Origin: Rhizomys pruinosus
Taxonomy: Eukaryota > Chordata > Mammalia > Rodentia > Spalacidae
Direction of reading: 5' to 3'
Assembly: GCA_009823505.1 (NCBI GenBank)
Contig: VZQC01000265.1
Coordinates: forward strand, 5,688,960-5,752,959
Length of the DNA: 64,000 nucleotides
The translations under genes were made by a program, and so were the position numbers. Shown in pieces: positions 1 through 11,308 of this stretch. The notes under the pieces are model-generated. The model was not told where the DNA came from. It saw only the letters and a list, made by a program, of their open reading frames with translations, and made no database searches. How positions within the stretch are numbered: position 1 is the stretch's first letter; the number at the start of each line of letters is the position of its first letter.

Positions 1-846
1 CACTTTCAAGTGTACAGTTGGTCTCTGGAATGCCAGAGAGTGTTACCAAAGGCCACTAAATCAATAAAGCAAATATTGGTCTCCTTGAGTCAAGCAAGAC
101 TCCTCCGTCAATATCAGCTACACCTCACCTGCCTGGAAATACTGTGCAGCAGTGGCAGCCATATGTCTGTATATCCCAAATCTAATTGGCTAGTAGCTCT
201 CTCCTTGGAGGAATAATTCATGGTTGATGCCACAAGCTTACATCCTCTAGTGGTTAGGAGATGTTATAAGCCACAGTAAGACCTTGTCATCTTTTACAGA
301 AAAGCTATAGTTCATGGATTAGCATAGCATCCAAACATCTGTGTCTATACCAATGTAACCTACCATAATAATTAGTACTGTTTAAATGCCTGTATATATA
401 ATTTTGTGCTTCGTTAGTAGGATTAAAAGGTTATTCCTGGATAAACTGCCAACCCATGAAAGGAAACAGTCTGAACTGATCAGAGAACTGAACTGACATC
501 TCCAGAGAAAGTAGACTGTTTTGCTTCTGGCCACTTGTGTCCCTTTTCTAAAGCCTAGGGAACAATCTGAGGAAGAGGGGGCATGGTAGAATGTAAGGGC
601 TGTGATTGGGGTGAATTGTGAGACTACAGCAATATCGACTGGACTCTTATTTGATCAACATGATTGTACATACGAGCCCCTCCAGCTGGGCAATGGGGGC
701 CTTGGGCTTTATAAGTTTGGTCATAGCTGCTTGCAAATTGGTTTTACATGAAGGATGCTTGTATTCATTACTTATTACTTTTTATTAAAAAGTCAAATAA
801 AAAAGAGATATGGATTGTGAGAGAATTATTTTAAAAACAACAACAT
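1..846. other. Unassigned sequence, no gene seen
   Basis: No open frame longer than 68 codons and no recognisable domain. The segment ends at about 775-810 in an A/T-rich stretch (TTTTTATTAAAAAGTCAAAT, then an A run) that looks like the 3' tail of an old retroposon, but I cannot name the family. Confidence 0.4.
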
Positions 847-1087
847 GAGGCTGAAGAGTAGGCTCTGTAATTAGAAACTTTTGCTGTTCTTCCAGAGGAC
901 CTGGGTTTGATTCCCACTATGCACATGGCAGCTAACAACCCTCCATAACTCCATTTCCAGGAAACTCAACATCCTCTTCTGGCCTCTTTGGACATTGCAT
1001 GCATGCATACATGTGGTGCACTTATATACACTTAGGCAAAAATTCATGCACATAAAATTAATAACTAAAACATTAAAAAAAAAAAAC
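847..1087 (+). mobile_element. B2 SINE, older type
   Basis: A diverged tRNA-like head (GGCTGAAGAG...), a B-box-like GGGTTTGATTCCC, CACATGGCAGCTAACAACC and CTCTTCTGGCC, followed by an A-rich tail at 1069-1087. The order matches the B2 family of muroid rodents. The head is clearly decayed, so this is an old copy. Confidence 0.85.
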
Positions 1088-1099
1088 TTACAGTCTAGG

Positions 1100-1500
1100 C
1101 CTGCACAAGATGTGATCTATGAGTGCCTGTCATGGAAGGAAGGAAGGGTTCATTGAATTGTAATACTCCCTGGAGAGTTAAAGATTTATGGGAGAGACAT
1201 TTTCTTTGGTGATGTGGCCTCCAGCAAGTTGCCTATAATCACATATACAAACCCTTTCCTACTGTGCTATAATAATGAAAATATTTTGGATCACCAACTA
1301 AAAAATAAGATCTGAAAGCAGAAGCAGGAGTTAGTTGGCAAGTGGAAGGGGGACCCAGAGATTATCAAGAGTTAGAGTGGCAAGAATGTAACAGTGGGCA
1401 AATATGATCAAATAACAATCAGTGTATTTATGAAAATGTCATAATGAAACCCATTATGAATAATTAATATTTACTAATAAAATCTTTTGGAAAGTAAAAA
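1100..1500 (+). mobile_element. L1 3' UTR end, Lx-like fragment
   Basis: The part at 1425-1485 (ATGTCATAATGAAACCCATT ... ACTAATAAAATC) matches the polyadenylation end of rodent L1 3' UTRs as I remember it. The upstream part (GGTGATGTGGCCTCC...) also fits an L1 3' UTR. There is no ORF2 here. The 5' boundary is uncertain and the family assignment is from memory. Confidence 0.5.
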
Positions 1501-1540
1501 AAGGAGATATGATGATTAAAGAAAAATATATGGTATCCTG

Positions 1541-1752
1541 CAGCTGGTGAGATGGCTTAGCAGTTAAGAGCACTGTATGCTTTGGCAGAGGACCTGGGTT
1601 TGGTTCCCAACACCTGTATGTCAGCTAACAACCATCAGTAACAACCAGGGGATCCAATGCCCTCTTCTGATGTCCTTGGGCATTGTATGACATGGGTGCA
1701 CTTATACACATGTGGGAAATACACTCATATACATAAAATAAAAATAATAAAT
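1541..1752 (+). mobile_element. B2 SINE, older type
   Basis: Shows the GAGATGGCTTAGCAGTTAAG A box, GGTTTGGTTCCC, and the CCAGGGGATCC body, ending in AT-rich (ATAAAATAAAAATAATAAAT) sequence. It is substantially diverged from the younger B2 copies in the window. Confidence 0.88.
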
Positions 1753-1985
1753 AGCATATATGTGTGTTATTTATGTATAATGGTCCCCTGTCAGCCTTGG
1801 ACCCAGGCAGGCTCCTATTCCTCTGCCTCAAATCTCTGGACTAGCTTCCTTACCCAGACCAGTAAACACTTCTGATCTGTCTGACACAGACTAGCCCTCC
1901 TGCTAATCTGACCAACCTAACTACTACCATATCCCACCATCCTTTCAGACCAGTCTACTACCCTGCAAGAGCCTAAAATACACAG
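1753..1985. other. Unassigned spacer between B2 and L1-C
   Basis: C/T-rich single-copy-looking DNA with no recognised repeat. It could be a degenerate L1 5' region, because recognisable ORF1 sequence starts just after it, but I see no supporting motif. Confidence 0.3.
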
Positions 1986-3353
1986 CATGGTCAAAGGAAA
2001 ATGGAAAATTTTTCATGACACAAAGAGGCTAACAGAATTGCTCTCCGCTAAACCAGCACTACAGAGAATATTTCACGCAATACAAAGGACCAAAGAAAGG
2101 AATGACTATACCCAATAGGCTACAGAAAGAAAACAAAGAAAGATATAATAGAAACACAAAATAAGGCCACAAACACAAAGCAATTAAAATGACAGTATCC
2201 AATACACATCTTTCAACAATAACACTAAATATCAATGGCCTCAACTCTCCTGTCGAAAGACAGAGGTTAGTGGAATGGATCTAGAAAAAAAGCCATCTTT
2301 TTAAACTTACCTCACATTTTAGGGTGAAAGGATGGAAAAAAATATTCCAAGGAAATAATCAGGTGTTGCAATTGTAATATCTGACAAAATAGACTTCAAA
2401 TAAAACTAATCGGAAGAGATAAAGAGGGTTACTTCACTCTAATCAAAGGAGCAATCAATCAAGAAGATACTACAATCATGAACACTTATGCCCCAAACTC
2501 TAGAGCACCTAATTTCATAAAAATAAAACAGGACTCTAGGACTATAAAACACAGATTGACCCTAACTCAGTAACATTAGGTGACTTTAATACCCCACTAT
2601 CTTCAATAGAGAGGTCACCTGGGCAAAAAATAAACAGAGGGACATCTGAATTAAATCACATCTTACATAAAATGAATCTATCAGATATCTACAGAACATT
2701 CTGCCCTAGAACCAAAGAATATACTTTCTAATCAGCAGCCCATGCAAGCTTTCCTAAAATTGATCACATTCTAGAACACAAATCAAATCTCAACAAATGA
2801 AAAAAATGGATATAATTTCAGCCATTTTATCAGACTACAGTGCAATAAAGCTTATAATCAATAGCAAAAGAAGTTCTAGTGTCTACACAAACTAATGGAG
2901 ATTAAACAACACACTCTTGAATGATGAATGGGGTCAAAGACTAAATTAAGAAAGAAATAAAATTATTCCTGGAATTAAATGAAAATGAGAATGCAACAAC
3001 AAAACCTCTGGGAAACATTAAAAGCAGACCTAAGAGGGAATCTTATAGCTCTTAGTGCCTACATTAAAAAATAAGAAAGGGCACATGTAAATGACTTAGT
3101 AATACAACTCACGACTCTGTAAAGGCAAGAATAAACCAACCTCAAACATAGTAGACAAGAAATATCAAAAATCAGAGTAGAAATTAATGAACTAGAAACA
3201 AAGGAAGTAAAACAACAAAAAAAAAAAATCAACGAATCTAAGAGCTGGTTTTTTGAATGGTCAAACAAGATACACAAACCATTAGCCCTGTTAACCAAAA
3301 GAAAGAGCAAATCCAAATAAATAAATTAGAGATGAAAGGGGCACATCACAATA

Positions 3354-3392
<39 letters not shown>
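3354..3392 (+). repeat. (AC)n microsatellite in L1-C
   Basis: About 19 uninterrupted AC units inside the ORF2 remnant. Confidence 0.97.
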
Positions 3393-3396
<4 letters not shown>

Positions 3397-3950
3397 AACA
3401 TTGTAAGGGAATATTTAAAACATCTATACTCCATTAAATTAAAAAATCTAAAATAAATTGATAAATTTATAAGATCATAGACACCACCAAAGCTAAACCA
3501 GGAAGAAATCAACAGCTTAAAGAAACCCTTAACAAATAAAGAAATTGAAACAATAGTATAAAATCTCCCGACTAAAAAAACCCCAGGCCCTGGTGGATTC
3601 ACAGCACAAGTCTACCAGACATATAGGGACACACATCAAAAAAGATCATCCACCATGATAAAGTTTGCTCTATTCCAGAGATGCAGGGATGGTTCAGTAT
3701 ATGTAAGTCAATAAATATAATAAAACATATAAATGGACAAAGACAAAAACCACATGATCACCTCAATAGATGCAGAAAAGGCCTTTGACAAAATCCAACA
3801 AATTTCATGTTAAAAAGTACTAGAAGAATTGGTCTGGAGGGAACATACCTCAACATAATTAAAGCTATATAAATTAAATGATAAAAATATAATAATTAAA
3901 TATGTATTTATATATAAATATAATTAAAATATAGATAAATAAATGAAACA

Positions 3951-4177
3951 GAGGCTGGAGAGATGGCTCAGTGGTTAAGAGTACTGGCTGTTCTTGCGGA
4001 GGACCCAGGTTCAAATCCCATTACCCACATGGCAGCTAACAACCATTCATAACTCCAGGTCCAGGGGACCTGACACCCTCTTCTGACTCTGTAGGCATGC
4101 CCAACAGGAGTACATTTACATACATCACGCAATATATGCATACACCCAAAATAAAATTAATAAAACATTTTTTAAAA
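3951..4177 (+). mobile_element. B2 SINE in L1-C ORF2
   Basis: Complete B2 structure (GAGGCTGGAGAGATGGCTCA ... AATAAAATTAATAAAAC). The target motif AAAGCTATATA occurs before it at 3861-3871 and after it at 4176-4186. About 75 bp of AT-rich sequence lies between the left target copy and the SINE head. Confidence 0.93.
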
Positions 4178-4191
4178 AGCTATATACAACA

Positions 4192-4423
4192 GGGCTGGAG
4201 AGATGGCCTAGTGGTTAAGCACCAACCACTCTTACAGAGGACCCAGGTTTGATCCCCAGCACCCACATGGCAGCTGAGAACCGTCCGAAACTCCAGTTCC
4301 AGGAGAACTCTAGTTCCAGGGGAATCCGAGACCCTCTTCTGATCTCTGCGGCATTGCACGACATGGGTGCACAAACCTACATGCAGACAGTACATTTATA
4401 CACATACACAAATAAAAAAAGAA
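4192..4423 (+). mobile_element. B2 SINE, young GAGAACCGTC subtype, with 16-bp TSD
   Basis: Full B2 with the window's younger diagnostic bases (GAGAACCGTCCGAAACTCC, GGCATTGCACGACATGGG). It is flanked by the perfect duplication AAAGCTATATACAACA at 4176-4191 and 4422-4437. It lies directly after another B2 that used the same target motif. Confidence 0.95.
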
Positions 4424-7400
4424 AGCTATATACAACAAACCCATAGCCAACATCATACTAAATGGAGAAAAACCTGGAAGTATTCCCATCAAAATCAGAA
4501 ACCTGACAGTGCTGTCCAGTATCTTCACTCCTTTTCAATATAGTGCTTGAAACTCTTGGAAGAATAAGAAAATAGGAGAAGGAAATTAAACAAGTACTAA
4601 TTGGAAATGAAGAGGTCAAATTATTTCTATTTGCAGATGAAATATAAGAGATCCATGAAATTCCACTAAAAAACTGTTAGAAATTATTAAGTGGTAGGTT
4701 CCAAAATCAACTTACAAAAATTAGTAGCCTTTCTATATACCAACAACAATCAGAAAAAGCATTTGAGGAAATCTTCCCATTCATAATCTTTTCCAAAAAT
4801 ATTTAGTAATAAACCTAACCAAAGACATTAAAGATCTCTACAATGCAAATTTCAAATATTTAAAGAAAGAAAAAGAGGAAGACACTAGGAGATGGAAAGA
4901 CCTATCATGCTCATGAATTGGTAGAATCAATAATGTGAAAAAGACCATCTTACCAAAAGCAGTCTTGCCAATCAAAATACCCATGACATTCTTCACAGAG
5001 CTATAAAAATTCATCCTAAAATTCATATGGAACTACAAAAGACCCCCGATCTCCAAAGCAATCTTGGGCAAAAAGAACAACATTGGGGGGAACACCATAC
5101 CAGATCTCAGATTATGTTACAGAGCTATAGTCATAAAAACAGCATAGAACTGGCACAAAAATAGATATGTAGATTAGTGGAATATAGTAGAAGACTCAAA
5201 AGTGAGAACAATTTCAGCCACCTGATAATTGACAGCATCTTCAACAGATGGTGCTTGCAAAACTGGATTTCTACCTGTAGAAGAATGAAATTCCACCTTT
5301 ATCTGTCACCATGCCCAAAAATCAACTCCAAATGGATCAAAGACCTTAAAAAGCCCTTAAAACTCTGAAACTGCTAGAAGAAAACATAGGCAATATCCTT
5401 CAAGATATAGCCATAAGAAAGGACTTTCTAAATCAGACATCACTTGCTTATAAATTCAGGTCAACAATCAATAATGGAAACTCATTAAGCTACAAAGGCT
5501 CTGTACAGCACAGAAACAACCAAGGAAGGGAAGAGGAAACACACTAAGTGGGAGAAAGTTCTTACTAGCTACACGTTTGACAGATGATTAATATCTAGAC
5601 TATACAAAGGACTCAAAACACAAAGAATCAAGAAATTAAACAACCCAATAAAAGATAAGCTATAGACTTGAACATAGAGTTACCAAATGAAGAAATAAAA
5701 ATGGTTAAGAAATACCTTAAAAACTGCTCAACTTCCATAGTAATTAGAGAAATGTAGATAAAAACCGCTTTAAGATTCCATCTTACCCCAGTCAGAGTGG
5801 CTAAGATCAAGAGAATGAACAACTTCAAATGCTGGTGAGGATGTGGAGAGAAGGGAACATTCAATCACTGCTGCTAGGAAAGAAGTGTGGAGAATTCTCA
5901 AGAAACTAAAAATGAATGTACCATACGATCCGTACTTGGCACATACCCAAAGGATGCTACTGTAGAGACACCTGTACATCCATGATTGTTGCTGCCATCT
6001 TCACAATAGCTAAGAAATGGAAACAACCTAGATGTCCCTCAGCTGATAGATGGAAAATGAGGTACACAATGGGGTTCCACTCAGCATCAAGAAAAGACGA
6101 AATCATGAAATTTTCAGGTAAACAGATTGCACTGGAGAGTGTTATACTAAGTGAAGTAACATAAACACAGACAAGCAAGCCAAGTACGTTTTCCCTCACT
6201 TGTGGATTGTAACACCAATCAATTATATGTGAATGTATATCCTGATGTAACACCAGGAGTCAGGAAAGGATACATGGAGGTAAAAGAAGAGAGAACCCAA
6301 AAGAGGAGGATAGTAGGGGACAGATGTTATGGGGGGAGGTGGAGAAATTGGGAGAGTTAGGCTAAGAGTAGAGGAGAAAGGGGCATGCAAGGGGCCACAG
6401 TGGGGGAGGGAGGGCTATCAGGAGAGGGGGAGTGATAGGAGGTAGGTGTTATTGAGGAGAGCCTGGGGATAATGGTAGTGCTGGGACTGGGGAGAAAGGA
6501 AGGAGGTTGGATGGGGGAAAAGTGTAGAGATGAATGAATTTGGGGGACCTAGGGAAGCCAGAGGGAGATGTGATGGCAGCATAACCCCCTGAAAAATGCA
6601 CAGTGAGTGTCTAAACATTACTTCATATGGGGGCTATTTGTCAAGTAACACAGTACCAGACAGAAAAGACCTCCCTTTGAGTGGTTGGTGAGAGTGGTCT
6701 AAGAGACTCTCAGAATAATACAGGGTATTGCCAAAGCTCTTGATTATCTCCTAGAACTAATAGATAACACCCTATTGTAAAGACAGAACATACTTTGGAT
6801 ATAGGTCTTGGAGTAACAGAGCAGGAACTGACCTGGAAATCTTCTACCTGAAGTTTAGCTCTCATAATCCTAGATGATTATATACAAACTGCTAAGGGAG
6901 AATAACAATCAATGGCCCTACCCAGGCCTAAAGCCTAATAACCATAACAACCAGCACAGCAAGTTACTCCTATTAGTGCAGTAGTGGCACTGCTATCTGG
7001 GTGATAATCAACAGCTACCTGATTGGACTTAAAGCCTCAATGATTGAACTCACAGGTGGCACTGTAAACTCAGTCAAAACACATGGCTGGAAACCCTAGC
7101 TCTGTCATATCTCTGGACAAATGAAATTTCTTAACATCAGCTACACATGGATCCATATATTTACACACAATACTGTACACCACTCATCAAGGAAGCTTCT
7201 TATTGTAAAAGATGGAGGATACTGCAGAATCCCACAACTGGCCAGACACAGAGAATATACATCTGAGAGATGCCTAGTCCTAAGTGATACATCTACAACT
7301 GAACCTTTATACACCTAATGCTCATGGAAGACAGCAGAACAAGTGGTACAGAGAAAAATGATGCACCCCTCAACCTTCACCAGTGAAGCTTCCTTATACA

Positions 7401-7954
7401 GCAGAGTGTGATGCACACAGAAGGCTACAGACAACTGGCCATGTTTTAAAGAATAAGAAACTGCAGAGTGTGTATCCCTTGGTAGATTTCTTATATTGAG
7501 CCTCACTCACCCACAGGTCTGGGACCATTGGAGAAGAGGAGGCAGAAAGATTGTTAAGAGCCAGTGCTGGTTCATGAACACATGGGAGCAGAGGTTTTCA
7601 GGCCACAGGAAGCCTGCACATGTGAACTTGGGGCAATTGTGGCATGGAGCAATAGGACCCATGGAAATCAATTAAACAAGGACCCATAGGAGAGGAGAAA
7701 TGTGTGACGGGCCAGCCCTAGACCAAGAAATATTGAAGACTGATTGCTACTGGGTGAGGGAGAGTATGCCTTACTTAGGTTCTCTAGACAGGCTGACTAA
7801 ACTCCAGTAGATGACTAAACTCCAGTAGATGAATTTGCATTTAAGGACATCTGGGTACAAATGTTTGGCTGGATAGGACGTACTATGTATGCCAGAATAC
7901 ATGGAAGGGCATGGATGGGGAGGGGATCTAAACTTTGATTGAGAATTGTTCTAT

Positions 7955-8080
7955 AGCTCAGCAGTAGTGGTCCATATCTTTAATCCCAGCACTCAAGAGG
8001 CAGAGGCAAACAGATCTCTGTGAGTTCAGGGATAGCCTGGTCTACATAGTGAGTTCCAGGAGAGTTGGTGCTAGAAAAAG
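7955..8080 (+). mobile_element. B1 SINE in L1-C 3' UTR
   Basis: 7SL-derived B1 body (TCTTTAATCCCAGCACTC, GAGGCAGAGGCAAACAGATC, TAGCCTGGTCTACATAGTGAG). It is flanked by AGAATTGTTCTAT (7942-7954) and AGAAATGTTCTAT (8081-8093), a 13-bp TSD with one mismatch. This places the insertion inside the end of L1-C. Confidence 0.92.
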
Positions 8081-8133
8081 AGAAATGTTCTATGAAATTA
8101 AAAAGGCTCAATAATTTTTTTAATATGGTGTCC

Positions 8134-8193
8134 CAAATGGGGGCCTGGGACAGAAAAATGACATTTGGTAAAAACATAAGAAATTTGATTAAA
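8134..8193 (+). mobile_element. Ancient L1M 3' UTR, left part
   Basis: The GGCCTGGGACAGAAAAATGA stretch and the following bases resemble the 3' UTR of old mammalian L1M elements and continue into 9629-9803 once the younger L1 at 8194-9612 is removed. Family assignment is from memory. Confidence 0.55.
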
Positions 8194-9612
8194 TTTTGTA
8201 GAGCCTAGTTGCCTGGTCCTTAATTTCATTTGAAAAAACAAAAGACCCCGAATAGTCCAAGCAACCCTGAGTGAAAAGAGCAATACAGGGGGGATCTCTA
8301 TACCAGACTTCAAACTATACTACAGGGCTATAGTTGTAAAAACAGCTTGGTACTGGCACAAAGACAGACCTGTTGACCAATGGAACAAAACTGAAGATCC
8401 AAACTTGAGCACATACAATTTCAGCCATCTCATATTTGACAAGGGGGCCAAGAAGACACAATGGAGAAAAGAGAGCATCTTCAGCAAGTGGTGTTGGCAA
8501 AACTGGATCACCACTTGTAGAAGAATGAAATTAAACCTCTTACCTCTCTCCCTGTACAAAAGTCAACTCCAGATGGATCAAAGACCTCAACGTGAAACCC
8601 CAAACTCTAAAGGCAATAGAAGAAAAGGTTGGCAGCAAAGTACAAGACATAGGCATAGGAAAATCTTCCTAAATCAGACAGCAGCTGCAGAAGAATTAAG
8701 GTCGACAATTGACAAATGGGACCTCATTAAACTTAAAAGCTTCTGTACATCAAAAGAAACAATCAAGGAAGTGAAGAGAAAACCCACAGAGTGGGAGGAA
8801 ATCTTCACCAGTGATACATCTGACAAAGCATTGATTTCCAGAATATATAAGCTACTCAAAAAACAAGAAGAAAGAAAACAAATGACCCACTCAAAAGATG
8901 GAGCAAAGAGCTGAATAGAGAATTCACAAGTGAGGAATTAGAGATGGCTGAGAAACATCTTGAAAAGTGTTCAATGTCACTAACAATTAAGGAAATGCAA
9001 ATTAAAACCACTTTAAGATATCATCTCACTCCAAAAAGACTGGCTAGGATCAAGAAAACAAATGATACCAAGTGCTGGAGAGGTTGTAGGGAAAGGGGAA
9101 CACTCATCCACTGCTGGTGGGAATGTAAACTGGTACAGCCACTATGGAAAGCAGTGTGGAGAACCCTTGGAAGACTTGGAATGAACTTGCCACCTGACCC
9201 AGCCATACCACTCCTGGGTATATACCCACAAGACTTATCTTACCTACCACAGAGATACATGCACAGCCATGTTTATTGAAGCTCTCTTCACAATAGCAAA
9301 GAGCTGGAACCAACCCAAGTGCCACTCAACTGGCGGGTGGATAGAGAAAATGTGGTACATCTACACAATGGAGTTCTATGCAGTGGTAAAGAAAGATGAC
9401 ATCATGAACTTTGCAGGTAAATGGCTGGAGCTAGAAGATATCAGGCTGAGTGAAGTAACACAGTCCCAGAAAAACATGACGAATGGTATCCCTCATCTGT
9501 GGATGCTAGCACCAATTACCTAATTGTATGGCAAACTGAGCAACGTTAATGTGATCTGAAAACAACTGTGCTCTTATATTGTAGAATCCCTTAAAAAATA
9601 AACAAATAAAAA
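8194..9612 (+). mobile_element. LINE-1 copy G, 5'-truncated, 16-bp TSD
   Basis: Contains the last third of ORF2 and a short 3' UTR with an A-rich tail (9591-9612). AAGAAATTTGATTAAA is repeated exactly at 8178-8193 and 9613-9628, the signature of target-primed reverse transcription. The first 27 bp (8194-8220) are not recognisable L1 and may be 5'-junction filler. The 3' UTR (TTGTATGGCAAACTGAGCAA...) differs from both other 3' UTR types in the window. It is one of the least decayed copies here. Confidence 0.95.
8221..9523 (+). pseudogene. L1-G ORF2 C-terminal remnant
   Basis: An open frame of 169 codons at 8405-8914 and others at 8944-9279 and 9269-9523 encode the ORF2 thumb/C-terminal region. 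This includes the Cys-rich segment (CRERGTLIHCWWEC) and the terminal stretch ending in SEVTQSQK. At least two frame breaks separate them. The endonuclease and the RT core were never copied into this truncated insertion, so it cannot retrotranspose. Confidence 0.88.
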
Positions 9613-9628
9613 AAGAAATTTGATTAAA

Positions 9629-9803
9629 GTATGCACTTTAGTTAATGATAATCTATCTTAGTCCATTGATTATGACAAATGTACCATAAGATATGAATAA
9701 TAGAGGGAACTAGCTGCAGGGTATGTTGGATTGTGACTATACCTAAAAGTTTCTTGTAAGTCTAAACTACTCTAAATTACTAATTGTATTAAAAATAAAC
9801 TCA
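9629..9803 (+). mobile_element. Ancient L1M 3' end, right part
   Basis: TTAGTTAATGATAATCTATC, then CATTGATTATGACAAATGTACC and AAATTACTAATTGTATTAAAAATAAA, follow the order of the 3' terminus of mammalian-wide L1M subfamilies as I know them. It continues the piece at 8134-8193, which makes it the host that L1-G entered. Confidence 0.72.
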
Positions 9804-10090
9804 CTATGCAGTAGGTTACAACAGGAAACTTGTAAGCCTTAACTTTATGTTGGAAAGAAGGAAGAACTCTTCACTGAAATTCATAACAATTTGTTCAAGT
9901 TTGTGGTCCAAATCATTAGGGAAAAAAGGTTAATTGCAAATGGGCTTGGTTGGTAGAACTCCCAAACTCTTGGCAGATACCAACACAGATTTTCTTTGGA
10001 AAAAAAGCGATTACTTCTGAGGCCTCTATTCATTTCCATAAGTGAAATTTCAAGGAATGAGAAGTTATCATCAGAAGTTACAAAACATAG

Positions 10091-10255
10091 GGGGTGGAGA
10101 GATGGCTCAGCAGTTATGAGCATTTACTAAGTTTGGTTCCCAGCATCCACATGGTAGCTCACAACCATCTGTAACTTCAGAGCCCTTTTCTAGTCTCTGT
10201 AGGCACCAGGCATGCATCTGGTATAAATGCATACATGCAGGCACATAAAATTTTT
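10091..10255 (+). mobile_element. B2 SINE, shortened older copy
   Basis: GGTGGAGAGATGGCTCAGCA, CACATGGTAGCTCACAACC and a CATAAAATTTTTAAAAG tail. About 50 bp of the normal body is missing between the A box and the GGTTCCC segment and within the central region. Confidence 0.85.
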
Positions 10256-10264
10256 AAAAGAATT

Positions 10265-10890
10265 ATAAAACACATAAGGAAATGGGTTTCTATAAATGAA
10301 ATCTATCAGAAATAATAGCTAGAAATATCAGAACCTTAAATATTTTAGACACTAGAATTATCAGAAACTGAATATAAGTGTTTCAATTCTTCCACTTATA
10401 AAAGGAGCTTAATCATAATGAGCAAAGAAAAAGGGATTTTAAAATAACAAGGTTGTTTGAAAGAGAGCAAACAGAATTTCAGTGAGAAGTATAATTGATG
10501 TTGACTCAATGAACAGTTCAACAGTATATTAAACACAGCTGAAGGAGGAATCTGTAACTTGAAAGATAAATTCAGAATATGACCCAGGGGGAAAGATGAA
10601 CAGTATAGAATAAGAGACAAGGTATGAGGACTGGGTGAGCAATTTTAACAGTTACTTGTTTGATTGGAATGATAGAGAGAAAAAGAGGTGGTGGTGGTGG
10701 TGAAAGATGTTGAGGAAGAATTTTTCACAGCCGTGAATGGATGTCAAAATCCAGTCCCTGGAGTTGCCCATGATGTGCTGGAAGATAGGTGAAATGGTGG
10801 CCTCACCTAGACAAAGCAAAACGAATGTGCAAAGCACCAAAGACAAAGAAAGAAAAGCAAGATCAGAAATGACCAAATTTCTGTGAAGAC
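10265..10890 (+). mobile_element. Ancient L1M ORF1 region
   Basis: Wording such as GACACTAGAATTATCAGAAA, ACACAGCTGAAGGAGGAATC and CAAAGCACCAAAGACAAAGA follows the ORF1 region of old mammalian L1M elements in order (coiled coil to RNA-binding part). The frame is fully decayed. The ORF1 C-terminus continues at about 13830, so the segment between is probably inserted material. Assignment is from memory. Confidence 0.6.
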
Positions 10891-11040
10891 AGATACGAAA
10901 ATAGGACCTAACTCTGGAGAGGTGGGTAATGACTGGAGGAGGCTTCTAGACTCCTTACTAAGCTTTACTTTTATTTTTGAAAATCCAGGTGATGATTACC
11001 TGAGTGTATTTGTTTTTCAAAATTCAATAGTCTCTAGCAG
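10891..11040 (+). mobile_element. Possible old L1 3' UTR piece
   Basis: GGTGGGTAATGACTGGAGGA and GGTGATGATTACCTGAGTGT resemble a phrase common in old L1 3' ends. Short and diverged; low confidence. Confidence 0.3.
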
Positions 11041-11308
11041 GACCTGACTTTGTCCGAGAATGGATGGAACTGGTAAATGAAAAGCCAAAAGAAGCCAAGG
11101 TCTCTCCCACCCCACCAAAACCTGAGGACCAGATCCTCAACTGATCTTGAGAAAACAAAAACCTTGGTTAATTTGAGCTAACAGTGTGGCCTTAAGCGTC
11201 CAAAAGGAAGGTATAACCAGAAACAAATAATTAGTAAGGCCTGAGAAATTGTACATTAGGTATAACAGCTGAGATCTTAGTAAAAAGACAAAAAGTAAAA
11301 AAAAAAAG
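11041..11308 (+). pseudogene. Possible 3' end of a processed retrocopy
   Basis: Bases 11034-11144 are open for about 37 codons and translate to a charged, protein-like peptide (residues such as FVREWMELVNEKPKEAKV) ending in TGA at 11142-11144. Then come about 130 bp without a repeat match and an A-rich run at 11279-11308. This is what the 3' end of a retrocopied mRNA would look like. I do not recognise the parent gene, there is no AATAAA before the A run, and a 37-codon open stretch can arise by chance. Confidence 0.25.

Larger units (their letters stand above)
2195..6240 (+). pseudogene. L1-C ORF2 (endonuclease-RT) remnant
   Basis: Translated fragments give the endonuclease start near 2221-2290 (residues like NINGLNSP), endonuclease C-terminal segments near 2740-2900, reverse transcriptase, and the C-terminal domain near 5780-6160. 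In intact L1 this protein nicks target DNA and reverse-transcribes L1 RNA. At 4630-4641 the catalytic FADD motif reads FADE, so the second RT aspartate is lost. Many stops and two B2 insertions also disrupt it. No stretch over about 100 codons is open, and it is certainly non-functional. Confidence 0.85.
1986..8120 (+). mobile_element. LINE-1 copy C, ORF1 tail to 3' end, degenerate
   Basis: Starts in the ORF1 C-terminus (about 1986-2110), continues through ORF2 (about 2195-6240), and then has a long Lx-type 3' UTR with a purine-rich tract at 6282-6560. The UTR ends at 8094-8120 with ATGAAATTAAAAAGGCTCAATAA, which aligns with the AATGCACAAAGCTTCAATAAA end of other copies here. Two B2s (3951-4177, 4192-4423), a CA tract and a B1 (7955-8080) sit inside it. 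The reading frames are shredded by stops and indels. It is probably an old, dead insertion. The 5' limit is uncertain. Confidence 0.85.

Noticed and set aside
4192..4423. tRNA-like A and B boxes in B2, ID and B4 heads as tRNA genes
   Set aside because: They lack a foldable cloverleaf and are SINE promoters; no tRNA gene is called.
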